From Deltaproteobacteria bacterium (GTDB lineage: Bacteria > Myxococcota_A > Polyangia > GCA-2747355), in contig JACKDQ010000012.1 of the NCBI GenBank assembly GCA_020633415.1, positions 1 through 64,000 of the forward strand: a DNA stretch of 64,000 nt. The letters are read 5' to 3'. The notes under the pieces were generated by a model, which worked only from the letters and a program-made list of their open reading frames with translations, had not been told where the DNA came from and did not search any database. The position numbers and the translations under genes were made by a program. How positions within the stretch are numbered: the first letter of the stretch is position 1; each line of letters begins with the position of its first letter. This document shows, one piece after another, positions 25,887-33,019 of the stretch.

Positions 25887-26449
25887 ACTATCGCAATTGC
25901 CGTTCGCTGGCCTTGGCGCTGGCGTCGATCGCACTGCTACTCTGCAGCTGCCAGAGCCTGCCGCGCCGCAATCCCACCGGCGAAATGTTTCCCACTGTGC
26001 GCGGCAACGCCCTCGACGGCCGCGCCTGGAAGCTGCCTGGCGATCTTCGCGGCAAACCAACGCTGCTATTGATCGGCTACAAACAAGACAGTCAATTTGA
26101 CATCGATCGCTGGCTGCTCGGTATCGAGCAGCTCGGCTTGAAGATCACCGCGATCGAGCTTCCGACGATTGCCGGAATGTTCCCGCGGATGTTCTCGACG
26201 CGCATCGATAGCGGTATGCGACGTGGGATTCCCAAAGCGCTGTGGGGTGGCGTGATCACGATCTACGGCGATGCCAAGACGATTCAACGCTTCACCGGCA
26301 CCGAAAACGCGCTCAACGCGCGGGTGATCCTGCTCGACGGACGAGGCAAGGTGGCCTTCTTCTACGACGAAGGTTTCGCCATCGCTCCGCTTCGCCGGCT
26401 CGAGCAAGCGCTCGACAAGGAGCGCGCGCTGAGTCCCAGCGCTAAGTGA
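25883..26449 (+). CDS. Thioredoxin-fold-like lipoprotein lacking CxxC
   Basis: A protein of 188 residues starting in the ATGA overlap with the photolyase gene. The signal SLALALASIALLLCSC is a lipoprotein type. The mature part has FPTVRGNALDG, GKPTLLLIGYKQDSQFDIDR and ELPTIAG, matching a conserved family with a thioredoxin-like outline in which the usual CxxC is replaced by YKQDSQ. ATP10-like or peroxiredoxin-like folds are possible. Redox activity through CxxC is therefore not expected. The link with DNA photorepair is positional only. Confidence 0.7.
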   Translation: MNYRNCRSLALALASIALLLCSCQSLPRRNPTGEMFPTVRGNALDGRAWKLPGDLRGKPTLLLIGYKQDSQFDIDRWLLGIEQLGLKITAIELPTIAGMFPRMFSTRIDSGMRRGIPKALWGGVITIYGDAKTIQRFTGTENALNARVILLDGRGKVAFFYDEGFAIAPLRRLEQALDKERALSPSAK

Positions 26450-26514
26450 GTGGACCCGCCACGTTTTGCGTAGCTATCGCTTGACCCGCTGTCGCCCGAT
26501 CGGCGAAGCGCGAC

Positions 26515-27276
26515 CTACCAGTTGAGCTTGGGATCGTTCCAATCGAGACCGGCGAACGTCGCGGCCATCGAGAGGATCATCGTGCGCTGGCGCAGTTGTG
26601 CGGCTCGCACGCGATCGCGCGCCTCACCACCAAAGTTGCTGAAAACGACTGAATCGGTGGCGGCAAACAGCTCGCGAAGGATCTCCACAGCCTTGGCGTA
26701 ATCCGGCGCTTCACCACCGATCACCTGCGCCAGGCGCTGCATATGCTCCTTGCGAACCGGTTCATAGCGCTCGCGCAGCAAGTCTTGCTCTGGCGCACTA
26801 AGCCCGAGCGTTTTGCTCACTCGCCCAATTTGCCGGTCGAGTTGGCGCTTCTGCGTGGCGTCGTCGGACAGATCGTGGACGATCTTCTTGACGATCCGCT
26901 TTTGCTGACGCAGCCACTGATGTTTGAGAAAGTCGGCGGCGATCTTGTTGCGGAACTCGGCTTGTACCGACGCGGTCGTCGGCTTGACCTTTTCGGCGAC
27001 GCCACCGGGTTTGGCCGGCGGCGTTGGGTTTTCCGCCTGATCGCGAATCGTCGCGGCGACGATCTTCCAGTTCGCCGACTGGCAGCGACGCAGGCGCTGC
27101 ATGCAGCCTGTCGCGCGTCGCGGCAACCTCGACCCGTCGCCGTCAACCTGATCCGCATCGGAGCGCTCTGACGCGCTGCGCTTGGCCGGCGCCTCGCGCT
27201 TCGAGCTCACCACGAGATAGACGTTAGCCCCGACCGATAGCACCAATAGCGCAGTGACAATCTTCGTTCGGCTCAT
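26515..27276 (-). CDS. Membrane-anchored helical protein of unknown function
   Basis: The product has 253 residues from ATG 27276 (GTG 27282 is possible). One N-terminal membrane anchor (KIVTALLVLSVGANVYLVV) is followed by a basic linker and a long charged helical region (RQQKRIVKKIVHDLSDD, QDLLRERYEPVRKEHMQRL) that may form a coiled coil. Two cysteines flank the start of the soluble part. No family was recognised. It is convergent with the lipoprotein gene ending at 26449. Confidence 0.6.
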   Translation of the reverse strand: MSRTKIVTALLVLSVGANVYLVVSSKREAPAKRSASERSDADQVDGDGSRLPRRATGCMQRLRRCQSANWKIVAATIRDQAENPTPPAKPGGVAEKVKPTTASVQAEFRNKIAADFLKHQWLRQQKRIVKKIVHDLSDDATQKRQLDRQIGRVSKTLGLSAPEQDLLRERYEPVRKEHMQRLAQVIGGEAPDYAKAVEILRELFAATDSVVFSNFGGEARDRVRAAQLRQRTMILSMAATFAGLDWNDPKLNW

Positions 27277-27337
27277 TCCCACAAGACTAGCACCCTTGAG
27301 CAGACCGAGCGAGATCGCGCCACGCCGCTGCGCGGCA

Positions 27338-28999
27338 CTAAGGAAGACGGCGGGTGTGAGCGAGGGTCCAGCGCAGCGGCGTCCGGAAAAGCGCTGCGGT
27401 GATCAACTGGCGCAAGGTTTGCTCGGCGTTGGCATCGTCGAGATAGATCAGCAGTCGGTCGCAGCGCCGTAGCCGACAGTGACGAATGTGCTCGGCGCTC
27501 GATGCGATCTTGATCGTGGCCACGCTGCGCAGTGGGACGTTCGTGCCAGCCGGCGTGCGCAGCGTCACGCGCGCTAGGTCTTCGGCAGTGCCCTCGCCCC
27601 AGCGCAGGACGACCTCGGTTCCGTCACTGGCAGTCAGCAGCCGCTTTCCCTGGGCGAAAGCGACGGTCTCCGCAATGTGCTTGGCGGTGATCCCGAACGC
27701 TGCCGCCCTGCGGCGGTCAAGCGCGATATCCATGCGAGGGACTTGCCCGGCAGTGTCTTCGATCGCAATCTTTTCCCGCAGGTGTTCGAGAAGCGCCCGC
27801 ACAATTTGCTCACGAGCCTGGGTGCGCACATTCGCCTCGTCGCCGAACAGCAGCAGCTCGAAGAGCGGTGCCGATATTGGGACGAGGCGACCTCCGATCG
27901 TTCGCGCGTAGGTCGCCGCCCAACGGTCCAGTGCGGTCGCAGACCAAATCATTGGCCGCAGCGGCTCCCCGCGTCGTTGGGGACATTGCAGGAGCACCGT
28001 CCCCGGCGGCAGCGTTAGTGCGGTTCTTTCGGACAATGGCGCCCCTCGACCCCAAATCTGGTACCTGTGTTCCTCACCGGCCAATCGCAACACCGCTTGC
28101 TGAGGGGCGTTACGCAACGCGCGTCGCAAGGTTACTGGCTCGACGTCACCGCGGACCAGTAACGCAGCCGTCGGCTTGCCGTCGGAAAACGCGCCACAGT
28201 CTGTCGCTCGCTCGAGCGCGATCGTCGCGATCGAGCGCAGACTGATCGGCGCGCTGTTTGTTGGCGCGGACAGGACCAACTCGCGCAGATGAGCGATGTC
28301 AAGGGCGGCCGGCTTGGCGCGCAACAGGAAGGCGCTGTGTGTCACAGCGTCATCTGTCGCGCGGTCGCCGACGACCAAAGATCGAACAGCAGTCACGATC
28401 ATCGGCAAATCAAGCTCTGCCGCGGCCGCCTTGGGCGGATCGATCGCGATCACGATCCGTCGCGCCGTATCGCCGTAGAGCGTCACGCGCTCTACGCGTG
28501 GCAGCGCGGTTAGTCGAAAGCGCAGCGTTTGCAGATCGCGTGAGCTGCAGTTTGAGCAGAGGACAAGCGCGGCAGCGCGCGCCGCCGGCGCAAGAATCAC
28601 CGGCCGTTCTGCCTCGTCGGGTAGCGCGTCGAGCGCCTGGAGTTTGGCGAGCACTGCGGCGCGCGCCTGCCAGAGGTCGACATCCGGTCGTAGGGAAACG
28701 GTTACGGCGCAGCGGCCGGAGGAGGTGACAGCGTCGACCCGCGTCACGCCGGGTATTTCTGCCAGGGCGCGCTCGATCGGAGCGACCAATACAGCTTCGA
28801 TTACATCGGGGCCTGCGCCCGGCAGCGCGGCAACAACCACGACCCGCGAGGGCGGCGTTTCAACAACGTCCGGCGACTGGGCGCGTTGCCAGATACGCAT
28901 CTGCCAACGCAGCCACAACCAGCTGGCCAAGAGCAGTGCAACAACCAAGGCTCCGATGCCGACTGCCAGCAAGATCTTGTTGCGCGTGCGCACCGGCAA
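27338..28999 (-). CDS. RND-transporter-like porter domains on a single membrane anchor
   Basis: A protein of 553 residues with one membrane span at about residues 9-31. Residues 48-300 match the first periplasmic porter half of AcrB/HAE1 pumps: GAGPDVIEAVLVAPIERAL, then ELDLPMIVTAVRSL and LRELVLSAPTNSAPISLRSI. Residues 345-520 match the second porter half: MDIALDRRRAAAFGITAKHI, and RTPAGTNVPLRSVATI. The two membrane bundles that should follow residues 300 and 520, with the proton-relay Asp/Lys residues, are absent, so it cannot pump by itself. The start is uncertain (TTG 28999 or GTG 28993, no clear ribosome binding site). A decayed pump is possible, but the frame is intact. Confidence 0.7.
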   Translation of the reverse strand: MPVRTRNKILLAVGIGALVVALLLASWLWLRWQMRIWQRAQSPDVVETPPSRVVVVAALPGAGPDVIEAVLVAPIERALAEIPGVTRVDAVTSSGRCAVTVSLRPDVDLWQARAAVLAKLQALDALPDEAERPVILAPAARAAALVLCSNCSSRDLQTLRFRLTALPRVERVTLYGDTARRIVIAIDPPKAAAAELDLPMIVTAVRSLVVGDRATDDAVTHSAFLLRAKPAALDIAHLRELVLSAPTNSAPISLRSIATIALERATDCGAFSDGKPTAALLVRGDVEPVTLRRALRNAPQQAVLRLAGEEHRYQIWGRGAPLSERTALTLPPGTVLLQCPQRRGEPLRPMIWSATALDRWAATYARTIGGRLVPISAPLFELLLFGDEANVRTQAREQIVRALLEHLREKIAIEDTAGQVPRMDIALDRRRAAAFGITAKHIAETVAFAQGKRLLTASDGTEVVLRWGEGTAEDLARVTLRTPAGTNVPLRSVATIKIASSAEHIRHCRLRRCDRLLIYLDDANAEQTLRQLITAALFRTPLRWTLAHTRRLP

Positions 29000-29338
29000 A
29001 GTATAGCCAACTCGGGCATCAGCAGCGATCGATGAAGGACCTCAATCGATTGGGGGAGCGATGGCGAACGCAGACGTCGTGACGATCACTAACGCAGGCG
29101 TCGTCGAGCCCGCCCGTTGATGGCCGCGGGGACTATTGTCCGTCCGCCGCGGCGAACAGTCGCTAATGCGTTTTCTTTGTCTTGGCGGCGCGACAGCCGC
29201 CCCGAACGTCGACCAAGCCCGCAGCACGATTTTGGCCGCGTCGGGTCGGCCTCATCAGCCGCGCAGAGACGAACATCTTTTGGGATTTTCCCCTCCAGCA
29301 ATTGCGTTTAGTCTGTAGCACTCAACAGGGGAGGAATC
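29000..29338. other. Divergent intergenic region
   Basis: About 340 bases lie between the RND-like gene (minus) and the lipoprotein gene at 29339 (plus). The right end has a strong GGGGAGGA ribosome binding site. Several short open frames exist on both strands, but all are Arg/Ser-rich and look like chance frames. I see no repeat or RNA gene. Confidence 0.45.
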
Positions 29339-29887
29339 GTGAAGAGAATCGGCATGGGGGCGCTCGTCCTCGGCGCGTTGACGATCGTCAGCTGTAGTGA
29401 TTCGACGCCGAAAAGTGGCAACAAAGATAGCGCAATCGCTGATGGTACCGCGGTGGTCGACAGCAGCGCCAGCGATGGCTCGGCAGCGGCTGACGGGGCG
29501 ATGAACGACGGGGCGATGAACGACGGGGCGATGAACGATAGCGGCGCGACGGATGGAGCAACTGCCGACGCCGGCCCTGCGTGTAGCGGCACCACGCAGC
29601 CCTCGGGCTTCTGTGCGCCACCGCAGCCGAGCTGCTTTGTCAATGGCCTCACCTGCGACTGCACAGGCGTGTGTAGCGGCGTCCAGCCACAGCCCGGCGA
29701 AGAGTACTCGTGGTGGTGTCGCGTCAAGATCTCGGCGCGCTGCCCGGTCAATCCGCCAGCCAACGGCGCGAGCTGCACGGGCCTAATCGGCCAGGACTGC
29801 TATTGGGGCGGGCGCTGTAGCGGAACCGAAGCGACCTGCGAGTCGAGCGGCAAGTGGAAGGTCACCGTTCACTCACCGCCTCCGTAG
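29339..29887 (+). CDS. Cys-rich lipoprotein with DGAMN repeats
   Basis: A GTG-initiated protein of 182 residues; GGGGAGGA lies 3-4 nt before the GTG. Lipoprotein signal MKRIGMGALVLGALTIVSC is followed by an Asp/Ala/Ser linker with three identical DGAMN units encoded by perfect 15-bp repeats. The C-terminal 95 residues hold ten or more cysteines (CSGTTQPSGFC, CDCTGVCSG, CYWGGRCSG), a disulfide-rich fold probably exposed at the surface. No family was recognised. Confidence 0.7.
   Translation: MKRIGMGALVLGALTIVSCSDSTPKSGNKDSAIADGTAVVDSSASDGSAAADGAMNDGAMNDGAMNDSGATDGATADAGPACSGTTQPSGFCAPPQPSCFVNGLTCDCTGVCSGVQPQPGEEYSWWCRVKISARCPVNPPANGASCTGLIGQDCYWGGRCSGTEATCESSGKWKVTVHSPPP
29492..29536 (+). repeat. 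Three perfect 15-bp tandem repeats within a lipoprotein linker
   Basis: GACGGGGCGATGAAC is repeated exactly at 29492-29506, 29507-29521 and 29522-29536, encoding DGAMN each time. The length, a multiple of three, keeps the frame under copy-number change, so the linker can lengthen or shorten by slippage. Confidence 0.9.
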
Positions 29888-29913
29888 CGCGCTTGGAGCG
29901 ATACAGCCCGCGA

Positions 29914-31920
29914 CTAATGGTGTCGTCGAACCGGCGCGTTGCTGCGCGCTAAATCGACCGCGCGCTGCAGGTCGCTGAGCGACGTCTTGCTGCTCGGCTT
30001 GCTGAGCTGTTGGCGCGCCGCATCGACCTCGGCGACCGCTTGGTCAAACGCCGCGATCGGCGACTTCTTCGCGTGGAAGGCACACTTAAACGGCTCGCTG
30101 CTGATGCCAAGAATTCGCTTGCGGATATTGACCAAGTCGAAGGTCGTCACTGTACCGCTGCCGTTAACGTCGGCTGCGATCGCTCCGCAGAACGACAGCG
30201 GCTCAATGCCGAGGATGTGCTTGCGGATATTGACCATGTCCAGCGTGGTCACCGTGCCCGATTCGTTAACATCGCCGCAGGTAAACGTCGTGGTATTCGC
30301 GCATGGCTCGCTGCAGGAAAGGCTCGCCGTCGTACCCGCGCTAACGGCGTTGCTTAACACGGTGAGATCGGCCGACGTCAGGTGGAAATTCGGCGTGACG
30401 TTGGCCAGGCGGAACTGACAGTCGACGAGCGTGGTCTGTCCGGCGAGGTGCTGCTCGAGCAGCGCGACATCGGCGGCATTGACCTGGCCGTCCTTGTTGA
30501 TATCACCGCAGGCCGCCTCGCAACCGACCGGCTGCGTGCAAGCGAAGGACTTGAGGTTCTCGTGACGCGCCGGCAAAAAGGCATTCTTCAGCGCCGCCGA
30601 GAGCCCGCCGTTGCTGCTCACGTGGGTGAAGCCGTTATCGTTGGGCCAAGTCACCGTCGCGCCATCGGCATCGAGACCGATCGGCCGGCCAGCCGAGAAG
30701 CGATGGCAGCCACCACAGGTCATCGCGCCAGCGCGATTGAGCAACCGCTGCGTGCTATCACCACCAAGGGTCGGTGCACCGTTGCTGGCAAAGAAGTCAT
30801 CGAGGTCTTGCTCGATCGGCTCGATCTGTGTGGTCGAAATGATCCGCGCGGGGTCGTCCGAGGTTCCTTGGGAAACGCTGCGCATGTCGTTGAAGAGATT
30901 GCCAAACGCTGCGCCGATCCCGTTGATCATCTCAGCAGCGCTACCAAGACCAGCCGTCTCCGGCGCGATCAGCTGCGCAAGCTGAACGTCGATGAAGTCG
31001 CTGCGGAAGCTGTCGCGCAAGATGTTAAACGCGCCAACTTCACCGGCAACTGACCAGGGTGAATCGAGGAACAGTTCAACCAGTGGGTTTCCTTTGACGG
31101 TATCGACGAGGATCGTCGGCGTCGCCGGAGATGTCGTCAGATCCAAACCGGTGCGATACTCGCGCAGCTCCCAAAGCTGGAAGTCGACGAACGAGTTGCT
31201 ACGGATTTGGCCGAGCGGAAAGCCGTAGTTGTTGAAATGAACAACCGGCGAGCTCCCGCCCAGGCCACTGTAGTAGAGACCTTGAAGGTCGGCGTTGATA
31301 TCGATCGGGTCTTTGCTCGGCAACTCGCCCCAGAGCGAGGCGATCGGCCGACAACCTTCGGGGTCACCAGGCGTCGGATTGGGAAGCACCGCCTCGAAGA
31401 TCAAAAAGTAGAGCTCGGCGTTGGCGTAGACGATGCGGTACTCGCCACAGTGCGTCGCTGCATCATCGGCCAAATCGTAGCGGTTAAACAGCGCCACCGG
31501 CCGCATGAACTGCGCGCTGTTCTGCGGGTTGAGATAGCCCGCGATCGGGTGGTTCTGCAGATTCGACTCGGGGCGCACTGGCGTGACGTCGATCGTCAGA
31601 TCGTTTGCCGGATGAGAGAAGCTTTCCGCGCCCGTGCTGGACAGCAAAGCGGTGAGCAGGGCCTCCGGCGTGGTCGCGCCTGCACCGGCTGGACGGCTGT
31701 CGATCAACGCTTGCAGCGTCTTTTGCAGCTCGAAACCGCTTTGCAGGACGGCCGGATCGTTGACGACCACGGCTTTGGACGGAACAGCCGGGTTAAAGGT
31801 CTCATCGCAGACCGCCAGATCGACCGCCGTACCCTGAGCGCTCGATCTGCTGTCAAGATTGGGCGAGCTGCAAGCCACAAGGCCCAGAATACAACTCGCC
31901 CCAAGGATTATTCGATACAT
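29914..31920 (-). CDS. Large lipoprotein with CxxCH motif and dockerin type I repeats
   Basis: The 668-residue protein has a lipoprotein signal (ILGASCILGLVAC) and AGGAGA 10 nt before the ATG. Its long first domain resembles no enzyme I know but contains MTCGGCHRF near residue 401, a CxxCH heme-c type site. The C-terminal part has three dockerin-like calcium repeats: GDINKDGQVNAADVALLEQH near 472, GDVNESGTVTTLDMVNIRKH near 548 and ADVNGSGTVTTFDLVNIRKR near 582. Dockerins bind cohesin domains in cellulosome-like assemblies; no cohesin is encoded here. One CxxCH may be a lone heme site or chance. Confidence 0.75.
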   Translation of the reverse strand: MYRIILGASCILGLVACSSPNLDSRSSAQGTAVDLAVCDETFNPAVPSKAVVVNDPAVLQSGFELQKTLQALIDSRPAGAGATTPEALLTALLSSTGAESFSHPANDLTIDVTPVRPESNLQNHPIAGYLNPQNSAQFMRPVALFNRYDLADDAATHCGEYRIVYANAELYFLIFEAVLPNPTPGDPEGCRPIASLWGELPSKDPIDINADLQGLYYSGLGGSSPVVHFNNYGFPLGQIRSNSFVDFQLWELREYRTGLDLTTSPATPTILVDTVKGNPLVELFLDSPWSVAGEVGAFNILRDSFRSDFIDVQLAQLIAPETAGLGSAAEMINGIGAAFGNLFNDMRSVSQGTSDDPARIISTTQIEPIEQDLDDFFASNGAPTLGGDSTQRLLNRAGAMTCGGCHRFSAGRPIGLDADGATVTWPNDNGFTHVSSNGGLSAALKNAFLPARHENLKSFACTQPVGCEAACGDINKDGQVNAADVALLEQHLAGQTTLVDCQFRLANVTPNFHLTSADLTVLSNAVSAGTTASLSCSEPCANTTTFTCGDVNESGTVTTLDMVNIRKHILGIEPLSFCGAIAADVNGSGTVTTFDLVNIRKRILGISSEPFKCAFHAKKSPIAAFDQAVAEVDAARQQLSKPSSKTSLSDLQRAVDLARSNAPVRRHH

Positions 31921-31992
31921 TGATGCTGTCTCCTGTGAAATTGAAACGCCGGCAGCTCTACACGCTGCGCGACGGCGCGAACGAAGATCGTG

Positions 31993-32748
31993 CTAGTCGG
32001 CGAGTAGGTCGTTGGTTTTTCTGAAACGCCTAAGTAGGTAGTCGGCGCGATTGAGCACCTGCTCGAGTTGGTCGAGCTGCATCATGCTCTTGTTGGCTTC
32101 GCGCATGATGGTGTCGGCCACACCGATCTGCTCGGTCAGCTTGTCGAGACGGCGCAACGCACGGCTCTTACCGCTCCAGATCGGCAACGAAATGTTGAGC
32201 TGTCCGTCGACGCCTGCGATCTCGAAAGCAAGCCCCCACAAACGCTTCTTGCGGCCATCGCTCGTTGCCCAAAGCCATGTCTCAGCGTCGATCGCAGACG
32301 TTCCACCTTCGAGCAAAGCGGTCCGCACCCGACGCTGACCGAGCTCACCGGTCTTGACAACCTTCGACGTGCTGCCGGCGATGCCAAAGCCAAGGCCCAG
32401 TCCTGCGTTCGGCGAAATCTGCAGGCGAGTCGTGGTCCGGCCATCGGACTTGCGTTGGTTGACGATGCCAACGTCAATCCCGGCGCGAACCAATAGCTGA
32501 GCCATCAAACCAAACTTCTGTACGGTGGTCGTCGGCCGCAGCAAACCGCGGCGGATCGTGCTGTAACGTCGTTCGGTGAACGTGTGCAACGCGCTCAGCC
32601 GTGATTCGAGCCCAGCGCGGCGCTCGGCGTAGTCCTTTTGAAACTTCTCGATCGCCGGCGGTGTGGGCACGGCAATGACGCCCCGCTCGGCCTGAACTGT
32701 GCCAGCGGCCAGTAGGCACAGACAAACAGCTGCAATGGCCAAACGCAT
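31993..32748 (-). CDS. Exported protein of unknown function
   Basis: From ATG 32748 the protein has 251 residues with signal peptide MRLAIAAVCLCLLAAGTVQA; AGGAGG 6 nt upstream decides the start over the longer frame to 32829. The middle holds glycine-rich strands (SPNAGLGLGFGIAGSTSK) and the C-terminus is a charged helix (REANKSMMQLDQLEQVLNRA). It could be a periplasmic or outer-membrane-associated protein. No family was recognised. Confidence 0.6.
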   Translation of the reverse strand: MRLAIAAVCLCLLAAGTVQAERGVIAVPTPPAIEKFQKDYAERRAGLESRLSALHTFTERRYSTIRRGLLRPTTTVQKFGLMAQLLVRAGIDVGIVNQRKSDGRTTTRLQISPNAGLGLGFGIAGSTSKVVKTGELGQRRVRTALLEGGTSAIDAETWLWATSDGRKKRLWGLAFEIAGVDGQLNISLPIWSGKSRALRRLDKLTEQIGVADTIMREANKSMMQLDQLEQVLNRADYLLRRFRKTNDLLAD

Positions 32749-33019
32749 CGGTCCCTCCTGGGAAGCTGAACGTATGCAGCTTCGGGGCCAGTCGCTGGCC
32801 AATGAGAGATCGCTCGGATTCGTTGGCAAATCGCACGGCGTACGACCTATTTCAGGGCGGACTAACCCTCTGAAGCTCGGTCAATTGACGAATCGGCTGG
32901 CCAGTGCGGCGCAGCGATAACCACGACAAGTAGAACCTTCACACCAGCTGATTACAGATGTGTGGGTCGGCCGCGCGGCGTGTTATCGTCGCGCGCATCA
33001 TCACAACAAGGGATGTGCG

